In this document: piece after piece, positions 46,284-54,587 of the stretch
Layout of the letters: the number at the start of each line of letters is the position of its first letter
Numbering within the stretch: position 1 is the stretch's first letter
From: Prevotella sp. UBA4217
GTDB lineage: Bacteria > Bacteroidota > Bacteroidia > Bacteroidales > Bacteroidaceae
Reading direction: 5' to 3'
NCBI GenBank assembly: GCA_002379425.1
Contig: DFTH01000011.1
Coordinates: 102,970-166,969, forward strand
Length of the DNA stretch: 64,000 bases
Position numbers and translations under genes: made by a program
Notes under the pieces: generated by a model
What the model saw: the letters and a program-made list of their open reading frames with translations, nothing else
The model's database searches: none
What the model was told of the DNA's origin: nothing

Positions 46284-47003
46284 ATGATTCACTTACAAGA
46301 CATCAACAAGACCTATCAGGGTGCCCAGCCGCTCCACGTGCTGAAGGGCATCTCGCTCGACATCGCGAAGGGCGAGTTCGTCTCCATCATGGGAGCCTCG
46401 GGCTCAGGCAAGTCGACACTGCTGAACATCCTGGGCATTCTCGACAACTACGACAGCGGCATCTACGAACTGGCTGGCGTCCCCATCAGGAACCTGTCCG
46501 AGCGCAAGGCTGCCGACTATCGCAACCGCATGATAGGTTTCATCTTCCAGTCGTTTAATCTCATCTCTTTCAAGACCGCCGTGGAGAATGTGGAGTTGCC
46601 GCTGTTCTATCAGGGCGTAAGCAGGAAGAAGCGCCATACGCTTGCCTTAGAATACCTGGAAAGGTTAGGACTCCTCGACTGGGCCGAGCACTACCCCAAC
46701 GAACTGTCGGGAGGGCAGAAGCAGCGCGTGGCCATCGCCAGGGCACTCATCACCCGTCCGCAGATCATCCTGGCCGACGAGCCTACGGGTGCCCTCGACT
46801 CGAAGACATCCGTGGAGGTGATGCAGTTGCTCAAGCAACTCAACCAGGACGAGGGCATGACCATCGTGGTGGTGACCCACGAGAGCGGCGTGGCGAATGA
46901 GACGAACAAGATAGTACACATCAAGGACGGTGTGATAGGCAGGATCGAGGAGAACCTCGACCACAATGCCTCGCCCTTCGGTATCAACGGAATGATGAAG
47001 TAA
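46284..47003 (+). CDS. ABC transporter ATP-binding protein, MacB/LolD type
   Basis: 239 residues. Walker A GASGSGKSTLLNILGILD, Q-loop FIFQSFNLISFKTAVENV, signature ELSGGQKQRVAIARALI, Walker B ILADEPTGALDSKTS and VVVTHE are intact. It is the stand-alone ATPase for the two MacB-type membrane proteins that follow. Together with the adaptor and TolC-like gene it forms a tripartite export system. It is the first gene after the promoter at 46216-46246. Confidence 0.93.
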   Translation: MIHLQDINKTYQGAQPLHVLKGISLDIAKGEFVSIMGASGSGKSTLLNILGILDNYDSGIYELAGVPIRNLSERKAADYRNRMIGFIFQSFNLISFKTAVENVELPLFYQGVSRKKRHTLALEYLERLGLLDWAEHYPNELSGGQKQRVAIARALITRPQIILADEPTGALDSKTSVEVMQLLKQLNQDEGMTIVVVTHESGVANETNKIVHIKDGVIGRIEENLDHNASPFGINGMMK

Positions 47004-47004
47004 T

Positions 47005-48279
47005 ATGCGAGATATTATTACGGAAATATGGAGTACGGCCAGGCGCAACAAACTTCGTACGTCGCTCACGGGCTTTGCCGTGGCATGGGGCATCTTCATG
47101 CTCATCGTGCTGTTGGGAGCAGGCAACGGACTCATCAACGCACAGTTGAGGCAGTCTTCGCGCTTCCTCTCCTCGTCGATGGTCGTCTTTGGCGGTGAGA
47201 CCTCCAAGCCCTATCAGGGCATGAAGGAGGGACGGTGGATCAGGCTCCAGGCACGCGACATCGCCACGACGGATGCCGAGTTCAAGGATCACATCGACGA
47301 GGTGGGAGCCCAGTATCGTACGGGTGCCACCATCAGTCTGGGACAGCAGTATATCAACCCCTCGCTCTGTGGCGTCTATCCCAACCACAACAAGATCGAC
47401 AAGGTGGAGATGATGCTGGGACGGTTTATCAACGATATCGACATCGCGCAGAGCCGTAAGGTGATCATCCTGAGCAATAAGCAGGCGAAGGAACTGCTCA
47501 ATGCCAAGACAGACAAGCAGCAGGAACTGGCACGGCTCATCGGGCAGTATGTCAACGTGGGCAGTTTCGCCTTCAAGGTGGTGGGTATCTATAAGGAGAA
47601 CGAGAATGGGCGCGCCGATGCCTTCTCCTCCTATACGGCCATCAAGCGTATCTATGGTGCCAATACGGATGATGCAGGGCGCATCGAGTTCACCTTCCAC
47701 GGACTGCCTACGGAAGAGGCCAACGAAGACTTCGAGAAGGACTATCGTCAGCGTATCAATGCCAACCACCAGGCACATCCTGAAGACGAGAGTGCCGTCT
47801 GGCTGTGGAACCGCTACTCTGACAACCTGCAGATGCAGACGGGTATCGGCATCATCCGTACGGCCTTGTGGGTGGTAGGCCTGTTCACCCTGCTCAGTGG
47901 TATCGTGGGCGTCAGCAACATCATGCTGATCACCGTCAAGGAGCGCACCCATGAGTTTGGCATCCGCAAGGCGATAGGCGCCAAGCCGTGGAGCATCCTG
48001 AAACTGATCATCATCGAGAGTGTGATCATCACCACCTTCTTCGGCTATATAGGTATGGTACTGGGGGTATGTGCCAATGAGTATATGGATGCCACGCTGG
48101 GGCACAACACCATCGACACGGGTATCTTCAAGGCCACGATGTTCGTGAACCCGACGGTGGGTCTCGATGTCTGTCTGGAGGCCACGATGGTGATGATCGT
48201 CGCAGGCACCGTCGCAGGACTGATCCCCGCCTTCAAGGCCAGCCGCATCCGTCCAATCGAAGCGCTCCGCGCTGACTAG
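47005..48279 (+). CDS. MacB-type ABC transporter permease 1
   Basis: 424 residues. N-terminal membrane helix (~20-42), a large periplasmic MacB domain, then three C-terminal membrane helices (VVGLFTLLSGIVGVSNIML, then a pair near ITTFFGYIGMVLGV). It contains VKERTHEFGIRKAIGAKPWS, the cytoplasmic loop typical of FtsX/MacB proteins, and ends PIEALRAD. It starts 1 nt after the ATPase gene. It is probably a heterodimer with permease 2. Confidence 0.93.
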   Translation: MRDIITEIWSTARRNKLRTSLTGFAVAWGIFMLIVLLGAGNGLINAQLRQSSRFLSSSMVVFGGETSKPYQGMKEGRWIRLQARDIATTDAEFKDHIDEVGAQYRTGATISLGQQYINPSLCGVYPNHNKIDKVEMMLGRFINDIDIAQSRKVIILSNKQAKELLNAKTDKQQELARLIGQYVNVGSFAFKVVGIYKENENGRADAFSSYTAIKRIYGANTDDAGRIEFTFHGLPTEEANEDFEKDYRQRINANHQAHPEDESAVWLWNRYSDNLQMQTGIGIIRTALWVVGLFTLLSGIVGVSNIMLITVKERTHEFGIRKAIGAKPWSILKLIIIESVIITTFFGYIGMVLGVCANEYMDATLGHNTIDTGIFKATMFVNPTVGLDVCLEATMVMIVAGTVAGLIPAFKASRIRPIEALRAD

Positions 48280-48282
48280 AAC

Positions 48283-48316
48283 GACTAGGACCCCTAGGAC
48301 CCCTAGAACCCCTAGA
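48283..48316 (+). repeat. CCCCTAGAA/CCCCTAGGA degenerate tandem linker
   Basis: Four units of a 9-nt CTAGGACCC-type word lie between the two permease genes. The class matches other intergenic word repeats in the window. Confidence 0.75.
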
Positions 48317-48331
48317 AAAAAACAGAAAATT

Positions 48332-49585
48332 ATGAGAATAGACATAGATAGTTACAGAGAGATCCTCGACACGCTGACGAGGAACAAGAGCAGGAGTTTC
48401 CTGACGGGCTTCGGCGTGTTCTGGGGCGTGTTCATGCTCGTGGCCCTTATCGGGGGCGGGCAGGGGATGAAGGAGATGCTGAACTCCAACTTCGCGGGCT
48501 TTGCCACGAACTCCGCCTTCGTATGGTCACAGCAGACCACCAAGGCCTATAAGGGCTTCCGCAAGGGGCGTTGGTGGTCGATGGACCAGAAGGACGTGGA
48601 GAGAATCCGTCAGCGCGTGCCAGAACTCGACGTGATAGCCCCCGTGGTGTTCATGCCGTGGAATGCGCAGAGCACGGCCTACCACGAGGATAGGAAGGTG
48701 AGTGTCAACGTACAGGGGGTCACGCCTGACTATGCCAGGGTCAATGAGCCAAAGTTATTCTATGGCAGGTATATCAACGATATGGACGTGAAGCAGCATC
48801 GGAAGGTGTGCGTGCTGGGAAAGAAGATTTATAAAGACCTGTTCAAGAAGGGTGGCAATCCCTGTGGACAGTCCATCAGGATCGACTCGACCTATTATCA
48901 GGTGGTGGGCGTGGATTACAGTTCCAGCAACATCAGCATCAACGGTAGCAGTGAGGAGGCGGTATCGCTCCCCTTCACGATGGTGCAGCAGGCCTACAAC
49001 CGCGGACAACAGGTGGATCTCATCGCCGTGACGGCCAGGGAAGGTGTGGTGATGTCGGATATCACAGACCGTATCCGCGAGACGGTGGCCAGGGCCCACT
49101 ATGTCGATCCCACTGACGAAAGAGGCGTCACCGTGTTCAATACAGAGGTGCTGTTCCAGTTGCTCGACAACCTGTTTAAAGGCGTCAACTTCCTCATCTG
49201 GCTGGTGGGTCTGGGTACACTGCTCGCTGGTGCCATCGGCGTGTCGAACATCATGATGGTGACGGTGAGGGAGCGTACCACGGAGATCGGCATCCGTCGC
49301 GCCATCGGAGCCACGCCGAAGATGATCCTCTCACAGATTATCTCGGAGAGTATCGTGCTGACGCTGGTGGCTGGTATGAGTGGCATCCTCTTCGGCGTGA
49401 TGATCCTGCAGATGCTGGAGATGGGCAGTATGGAGGACGGTATGGTAACCACCCACTATCAGGTGAGTTTCTGGACAGCCATCTTCGCCGCCTTCGTGGT
49501 AAGTGCCATGGGGGTGCTGGCGGGGCTCGCCCCTGCCGCCAGGGCCATGTCGATAAAACCTGTCGATGCCATGCGAGATGAGTAG
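48332..49585 (+). CDS. MacB-type ABC transporter permease 2
   Basis: 417 residues, paralogous to the previous gene. N-terminal helix (~20-40), periplasmic domain, C-terminal three helices (LIWLVGLGTLLAGAIGVSNI and two more), the loop VRERTTEIGIRRAIGATPKM, and the end KPVDAMRDE. The two halves probably pair to form a MacB-like mechanotransmission unit driven by the 46284 ATPase. The spacing to the adaptor is filled by a GATTGAAAAATTGAAG repeat linker. Confidence 0.93.
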   Translation: MRIDIDSYREILDTLTRNKSRSFLTGFGVFWGVFMLVALIGGGQGMKEMLNSNFAGFATNSAFVWSQQTTKAYKGFRKGRWWSMDQKDVERIRQRVPELDVIAPVVFMPWNAQSTAYHEDRKVSVNVQGVTPDYARVNEPKLFYGRYINDMDVKQHRKVCVLGKKIYKDLFKKGGNPCGQSIRIDSTYYQVVGVDYSSSNISINGSSEEAVSLPFTMVQQAYNRGQQVDLIAVTAREGVVMSDITDRIRETVARAHYVDPTDERGVTVFNTEVLFQLLDNLFKGVNFLIWLVGLGTLLAGAIGVSNIMMVTVRERTTEIGIRRAIGATPKMILSQIISESIVLTLVAGMSGILFGVMILQMLEMGSMEDGMVTTHYQVSFWTAIFAAFVVSAMGVLAGLAPAARAMSIKPVDAMRDE

Positions 49586-49628
49586 GATTGAAGGATTGAA
49601 AAATTGAAGAATTGAAAAATTGAAGATA
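49586..49628 (+). repeat. GGATTGAAAAATTGAAGAA degenerate tandem linker
   Basis: About five 8-9-nt units sit between permease 2 and the adaptor gene, ending just before its ATG. Same type as 44867-44912 and 59462-59531. Confidence 0.8.
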
Positions 49629-49630
49629 GT

Positions 49631-50746
49631 ATGAAGAAGTACAGTAAACTGATTATCGCTGCGATTATCGCGCTGATTTTCATCGGGACATTCGTGTTCC
49701 TCTGGCAGAAGAGCCAGCCCAAGGAGATCGTCTATAACGAGTTTACCCCGAAACTGGACAGCATCCAGAAGACGACCATCATCACAGGTAAGATCGAACC
49801 TCGTAATGAGGTGAACGTCAAACCCCAGATCTCTGGTATCATCTCTGAACTGTATAAGGATCCAGGTGACTATGTGAATGCTGGCGACGTGATTGCCAAG
49901 GTGAAGGTGATCCCCGACATGGGACAACTCTCGAGTGCTGAGTCGCGTGTGCGCCTGGCAGAGATCAATCTGAAGCAGGCCGAGGTGGATTACAGTCGCG
50001 AGGAGAACCTCCACAACCAGAAACTCGTCTCCGATGATGAGTTCGACAAGAGCAGGCAGGCCTTGAAGCAGGCCAAGGAGGAGAAGGCGGCAGCCGTGGA
50101 TGCCCTGCAGGTGGTGCGCGACGGTGTCTCTCAGAGCAATGCCAAGGCCTCTTCCACGCTGATCCGCTCCACCATCAGTGGCGTGATCCTCGACATCCCC
50201 GTGAAGGTGGGTAACTCCGTGATCCTGGCCAATACCTTCAACGATGGTACCACCATCGCCACGGTGGCCAATATGAACGACCTCATCTTCCGCGGAAATA
50301 TCGACGAGACGGAGGTGGGACAACTCATCAGCGGCATGCCGATGAAGATCACCATCGGAGCACTGCAGGACCTGAAGTTCGACGCTAATCTGGAATATAT
50401 CTCCCCGAAGGCCGTGGAGAGCAACGGTGCCAACCAGTTTGAGATCAAGGCTGCCGTGAGGCTCGCTGAGGGTGGTAAGATCCGCTCCGGCTACAGTGCC
50501 AACGCTGAGATCGTACTGGCCTCCGTCGAGAAGGCGCTGAGTATCCCTGAGAGCGCCATCGAGTTCAGCGGCGACAGCACCTTCGTCTATATCGTCAAGG
50601 GTGAGGGCAAGGAGAAGACCTACGAGCGCAAGCAGGTGGTGACAGGCCTCTCCGACGGTGTGGATATCGAGATCAAGAAGGGACTCACCGCCAAGGACAA
50701 GGTGCGTGGCCCGCAGGTAGTGGCAGACGATAATAAGGAGGAGTAG
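49631..50746 (+). CDS. MacA/HlyD-type periplasmic adaptor
   Basis: 371 residues. One N-terminal membrane helix (LIIAAIIALIFIGTFVFLW), then a biotinyl/lipoyl-like segment (IEPRNEVNVKPQISGIISEL), a coiled-coil hairpin (~95-165), the other half of the lipoyl domain (STLIRSTISGVILDIPVKVG), a beta-barrel, and a final membrane-proximal part. This is the membrane fusion protein that joins the MacB-type pump to the TolC-like channel. Four nucleotides separate it from the channel gene. Confidence 0.93.
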   Translation: MKKYSKLIIAAIIALIFIGTFVFLWQKSQPKEIVYNEFTPKLDSIQKTTIITGKIEPRNEVNVKPQISGIISELYKDPGDYVNAGDVIAKVKVIPDMGQLSSAESRVRLAEINLKQAEVDYSREENLHNQKLVSDDEFDKSRQALKQAKEEKAAAVDALQVVRDGVSQSNAKASSTLIRSTISGVILDIPVKVGNSVILANTFNDGTTIATVANMNDLIFRGNIDETEVGQLISGMPMKITIGALQDLKFDANLEYISPKAVESNGANQFEIKAAVRLAEGGKIRSGYSANAEIVLASVEKALSIPESAIEFSGDSTFVYIVKGEGKEKTYERKQVVTGLSDGVDIEIKKGLTAKDKVRGPQVVADDNKEE

Positions 50747-50749
50747 AAG

Positions 50750-52090
50750 ATGAAGAAGATACTAGTCGTACTAGGGATACTATGGATACTAGGTAGCCTG
50801 GGGGTGAGTGCTCAGACGAAGCAGTGGAGCCTCCGCGAGTGCGAGGACTATGCTGTGGAACATAACATCAGCATCAAGCAAAAGGCAAACCAGTGTCGCC
50901 AGCAGGAACTGCAACTCTCTACAGCCAGGAACTCCCGTCTGCCAGACCTCAGTGCCTCCCTGGGTCAGAACTTCTCCTTTGGACGTGGTCTGACCTCTGA
51001 GAACACGTACTCGAATACGAATACCTCTTCGACATCGTTCCAACTCGGCATGAGCGTCCCCCTTTTCACTGGTTTCCAGATTCCTAATCAGATCAAGTTG
51101 AACAAGTTGAACCTCGAGGCTGCGACGGCCGATCTGGAGAAGGCGAAGAACGATATCCGTATGCAGGTGGCACAGGCCTACGTGGAGATCCTCTACGATC
51201 TGGAGATTGCCGAGGTGGCCCATCGCCAGGTAGCCATCGATTCTGCCCAGGTGGCCCGTCTGGAGGCCTTCGTGGATAACGGCAAGGCGGCAGAGGCGGA
51301 ACTCTCTCAGCAGAAAGCGGCACTGGCCAACAGCCGCCTGACGGCTACGCAGGCCGACAATAACACCCGTCTGGCCCTGCTCACGCTCTCACAACTCCTC
51401 GAACTGCCTACGCCAGAAGAGTTCTCCATCGAGCGCCCGTCGGCAGAGACCATCGCCAGGCTCTCAACCCTCAATCCTGAACTCTCGACCCCCGACCTCA
51501 TTTATGCCGAGGCACTTGGTGTCAAGCCTGAGATACTCTCCCAGCAGTTGAGGCTCAAGGGCACAGAGCACAGCATCAAGATTGCCCAGGCTGCCAATTA
51601 CCCAACACTCTCACTGAGCGGAGGACTTGGCACCAATTACTATAAAACCTCTGGTTTCCCTGCTGATGCCTTTGGCGCGCAGTTGAAGAATAACTTCTCG
51701 CAGTTTATCGGCCTGAACCTGAATGTGCCTATCTTCAACCGTTTCTCCACACGCAATAATATCCGCAGTGCGCGCATTGACCAGGAGAACCAGCAGTTGG
51801 AACTCGACAACACGAAGAAGACGCTCTATAAGGAGATTCAGCAGGTATATTACAATGCCAAGAATGCCCAGACAAAAGAGCGGAGTTCCGAGGAGGCTGT
51901 CAAGAGTTCTCAAGATGCCTTCGTGCTGATGCAGGCCAAATATGAGAACGGTAAGGCCAACATCACGGAGTTTAACGAGGCGAAGAACAACTACCTGAAG
52001 TCGGAGTCCGACTTGGTGCAGGCCCGCTATGAGCATCTCTATCAGCGCGCCCTCATCGAGTTCTACCGTGGTAAGGTTTTAGAATTCTGA
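50750..52090 (+). CDS. TolC-family outer-membrane channel
   Basis: 446 residues with a signal peptide ending SVSAQ or SAQ (about residue 23). The TolC repeat pattern is present: two long coiled-coil halves, QVAQAYVEILYDLEIAEVAH and ... EIQQVYYNAKNAQTKERSSE, with the barrel strand QNFSFGRGLTSENTYSNT. It forms the exit duct of the MacAB-like system. Around residues 237-248 a low-complexity stretch (ARLSTLNPELSTPDL) is built from CTCAACCCTCAATCCTG words and may be an in-frame insert. A strong terminator follows at 52116-52149. Confidence 0.93.
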   Translation: MKKILVVLGILWILGSLGVSAQTKQWSLRECEDYAVEHNISIKQKANQCRQQELQLSTARNSRLPDLSASLGQNFSFGRGLTSENTYSNTNTSSTSFQLGMSVPLFTGFQIPNQIKLNKLNLEAATADLEKAKNDIRMQVAQAYVEILYDLEIAEVAHRQVAIDSAQVARLEAFVDNGKAAEAELSQQKAALANSRLTATQADNNTRLALLTLSQLLELPTPEEFSIERPSAETIARLSTLNPELSTPDLIYAEALGVKPEILSQQLRLKGTEHSIKIAQAANYPTLSLSGGLGTNYYKTSGFPADAFGAQLKNNFSQFIGLNLNVPIFNRFSTRNNIRSARIDQENQQLELDNTKKTLYKEIQQVYYNAKNAQTKERSSEEAVKSSQDAFVLMQAKYENGKANITEFNEAKNNYLKSESDLVQARYEHLYQRALIEFYRGKVLEF

Positions 52091-52115
52091 TTTTTTCGTC
52101 TCCTCCACAATCTTT

Positions 52116-52149
52116 TCCGCGAAACATGACATGGTTTCGCGGATTTTTT
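52116..52149 (+). terminator. terminator of the MacAB-TolC operon
   Basis: TCCGCGAAAC (52116-52125), an 8-nt loop, then GTTTCGCGGA (52134-52143) and TTTTTT. Confidence 0.88.
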
Positions 52150-52178
52150 GTATCTTTGCCCCGAGATAAACTATAAAT

Positions 52179-53159
52179 ATGCAACAGACGAGTATCAAGA
52201 AGCGCGTTATCGGTGTCGATATCGGTAATATGCGCACCACATACGCCATCGTAGATGTGCGTGGCAATGTGGTTGCCCACGACAATTTCTCCACCAGTGA
52301 CTATCCCGACATCAATAAGTATGTCGATAAGTTGACAGAATCCATCATCACCATCGCTGAGGCCAATGGTGGCTATGAGACCATCCGCTCGGTAGGTATC
52401 AGTTGTCCCAGCGCCTCATACATTTCAGGCTGTATTGAGAATGCGGCGAACCTGCCATGGAAGGGGATAGTGCCTCTTGGTGCCATGCTGCGCGACCGCT
52501 TAGGTATAGCCGTGGCCTTAGGCAATGATGCCCATAATACTGCCCTTGGTGAGAAGATGTATGGGTCTGCCCATGGCATGAAGAACTTCATCGTGCTCAA
52601 CCTGGGAGTAGGCCTTGGCAGTTGCTTCTTCTCCGAAGGGCATGAGCATCAGGGCGCCAGCGGCTATGCTGGTGAGATAGGGCATACCTGCATCGAGGAT
52701 AACGGGCGCCCCTGTCCTTGTGGACTGAAGGGTTGTCTGGAGGCCTACGTGGCAGCGGCAGGTATCCTGCAGACGGCGCGCGAACTGATGGCTGAGAGCG
52801 ACAAGCCCTCGAAGATGCGCGACGCCGATCCGCTCAATTCAGAGGTGATCTCCCGTCTCTGTGATGAGGGCGACGAACTGGCCATCGAGGTATATCGGCG
52901 TACGGGCTATCTCTTTGGACGCGGACTGGCCACATACGCCTCCATCGTCAATCCCGAGGCCATCATTATTACAGGTGGCGTGTCGCATGCTGGCCAATGG
53001 TTGCTGGACCCGACCTGTGAGTCCTTCGAACAGCACGTATTCCGCAATATGAGCGGCAAGGTCAAGATCATGCTGTCTGAACTTGACGACCGTGAGCGTG
53101 ATGTCCTCGGAGCCAGTGCCCTGGCATGGGAAGTACCAGAATACTCATTATTTAAATAG
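52179..53159 (+). CDS. ROK family protein (sugar kinase or regulator type)
   Basis: 326 residues. The N-terminal ATP-binding loop is VIGVDIGNMRTTYAIVD. FIVLNLGVGLGSCFFSEG is the phosphate-2 region. The ROK signature with the zinc cysteines is GHTCIEDNGRPCPCGLKGCL. There is no N-terminal DNA-binding domain, so it is more likely a sugar or amino-sugar kinase than a NagC-type repressor. Glucokinase activity is plausible but not proven. A TATCTTTG -7 box is at 52151-52158, right after the previous terminator. Confidence 0.88.
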   Translation: MQQTSIKKRVIGVDIGNMRTTYAIVDVRGNVVAHDNFSTSDYPDINKYVDKLTESIITIAEANGGYETIRSVGISCPSASYISGCIENAANLPWKGIVPLGAMLRDRLGIAVALGNDAHNTALGEKMYGSAHGMKNFIVLNLGVGLGSCFFSEGHEHQGASGYAGEIGHTCIEDNGRPCPCGLKGCLEAYVAAAGILQTARELMAESDKPSKMRDADPLNSEVISRLCDEGDELAIEVYRRTGYLFGRGLATYASIVNPEAIIITGGVSHAGQWLLDPTCESFEQHVFRNMSGKVKIMLSELDDRERDVLGASALAWEVPEYSLFK

Positions 53160-53191
53160 TCTGCCGAAAGGCGCGTGACAAGAAAAGGCCA

Positions 53192-54457
53192 TCATTTGAT
53201 GATGACCTTTTTCTTATTGTTGATATAGATGCCCGTCTGCGAGGGCTGGGTCGCCAGCCTGTGGCCTTGGAGGGAATACCATGCCTTGTCGCCTGTGGAT
53301 GCCGACTGGATGGCGCGGATGCCTGTGCCGCCATCACAGAAGTTCTTCAGTTCATAGAGGGCAGGTAGGGCGCGGCCCGTCTCGTTGTCGAAGAGACCAG
53401 CATTGTACCATGCGTCAGTGACGCGCTGTGTGTCCCAGTCCAGACCGTATTCGTTGGCTTCAGGAAACCACCAGAAGAGTCCGTTCACATTCCCGTGCTT
53501 GTTGAGCATGGCGATCAGGTCAGCAGTGAATTTCCTTTGGCCCTCGTAGGAGAGTTCGTAACCCTGGTCATTGTCGCCAACGGCCCAGTGGTAGGCACAG
53601 CCTGTCTCCACCACCATGATCTTCTTATTGGGGAAGGTGGTCTCCCATTGCGTGATGGTCTTCTCGAGTTGTGTCAGGCTACCGTGGTAATAGGGGTAAT
53701 AACTGGTGCCGATGATATCGTAATCGACGCCGTTATCTGCTATCCGCTGATAGAAGTCTGTCACCAGTGGAGTGTTGGCAGCCTGCTCCGTATGGATGAT
53801 GATCTTGGCGTCAGGGCAGACCTCGCGACAGGCCTTTCCTGCTGATTTCAGCATCTCGGAGAACTTGTCCCAGTTGTCATCCTTATAGCCGCTCCAGTCG
53901 CTCTTGGCCTCCAGTTTGCATCCTTCCTCCCAGAGCATGCCCCATGATATCTCATTGCCAGTCTGTATGAAGTCTGGTGCGGCATTGGCAGCGACCAACT
54001 GTTCCAGGCAATCTTTCGTATATTGATAGATAATCTCTTCCGTGGGGATCGAATTCTCGTTGGGCTTGGGAATCCAGGAGGCTGGCGTTGCCTGATGGGC
54101 AGGGTCTGCCCACGTGTCGCTGTAGTGGAAATCGAGCATGAAGTCCAGTCCGGCTTCCTTGATGCGCTTGCCGAAGGCTTTCACATATTCCAGACCCTGG
54201 CGGACTCCCTCTCCCTTGGCCTTGTCAGGAGCCAGGCTGGGATCAACGAACAGCCTCACGCGGACACTGTTCCATCCCTGTTCCTTCAGCCATGAGAGCA
54301 TGTCGGCAATGGGCTGGCCGTCCTGGTCCATATAGTTCGCACTGTGCTCCTCGTATGTGGGAAGCAGGGAGATGTCGCCACCAACATACTTCTGTGCTTG
54401 ACCTGTCGTGAGAAAGGCGAGCAGGACGGTGGTCATAAAAAGTCTGATTCGTTTCAT
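53192..54457 (-). CDS. glycoside hydrolase family 53 (endo-beta-1,4-galactanase)
   Basis: 421 residues from ATG 54457 (MKRIRLFMTTVLLAFLTTGQ, signal peptide). The GH53 barrel is clear: GWNSVRVRLFVDPS, LDFHYSDTWADPAHQATPAS, IQTGNEISWGMLWEEG (acid/base Glu) and MVVETGCAYHW (nucleophile Glu). It would cut galactan side chains of pectin (arabinogalactan I) outside the cytoplasm. The C-terminal ~60 residues (YSLQGHRLATQPSQTGIYIN, then a basic NKKKVIIK end) resemble the sorting or tail sequences of Bacteroidota secreted enzymes. Divergent from the kinase at 54588, with adjacent promoters. Confidence 0.93.
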   Translation of the reverse strand: MKRIRLFMTTVLLAFLTTGQAQKYVGGDISLLPTYEEHSANYMDQDGQPIADMLSWLKEQGWNSVRVRLFVDPSLAPDKAKGEGVRQGLEYVKAFGKRIKEAGLDFMLDFHYSDTWADPAHQATPASWIPKPNENSIPTEEIIYQYTKDCLEQLVAANAAPDFIQTGNEISWGMLWEEGCKLEAKSDWSGYKDDNWDKFSEMLKSAGKACREVCPDAKIIIHTEQAANTPLVTDFYQRIADNGVDYDIIGTSYYPYYHGSLTQLEKTITQWETTFPNKKIMVVETGCAYHWAVGDNDQGYELSYEGQRKFTADLIAMLNKHGNVNGLFWWFPEANEYGLDWDTQRVTDAWYNAGLFDNETGRALPALYELKNFCDGGTGIRAIQSASTGDKAWYSLQGHRLATQPSQTGIYINNKKKVIIK

Positions 54458-54487
54458 AATCCTGTAGTAATAGTCTTTTCTGGCTTG

Positions 54488-54519
54488 CAAAGGTAAGTCA
54501 TTTTTAAATACTTTCCAAG
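54488..54519 (-). promoter_or_regulatory. GH53 promoter
   Basis: Minus strand: CTTG (54519-54516), a 20-nt spacer, then TACCTTTG (54495-54488). Confidence 0.75.
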
Positions 54520-54544
54520 TAAAGTGTTGTTTTTTTGCAAATAA

Positions 54545-54576
54545 TTTGCATATAACGTTTAAAAGCATTACTTTTG
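54545..54576 (+). promoter_or_regulatory. promoter of the histidine kinase gene
   Basis: TTTG (54545-54548), a 20-nt spacer, then TACTTTTG (54569-54576). Confidence 0.82.
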
Positions 54577-54587
54577 CAGACACGTTT

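Noticed and set aside
52179..53159. NagC-type ROK repressor
   Set aside because: There is no N-terminal helix-turn-helix; the protein starts directly with the ATP-binding loop.
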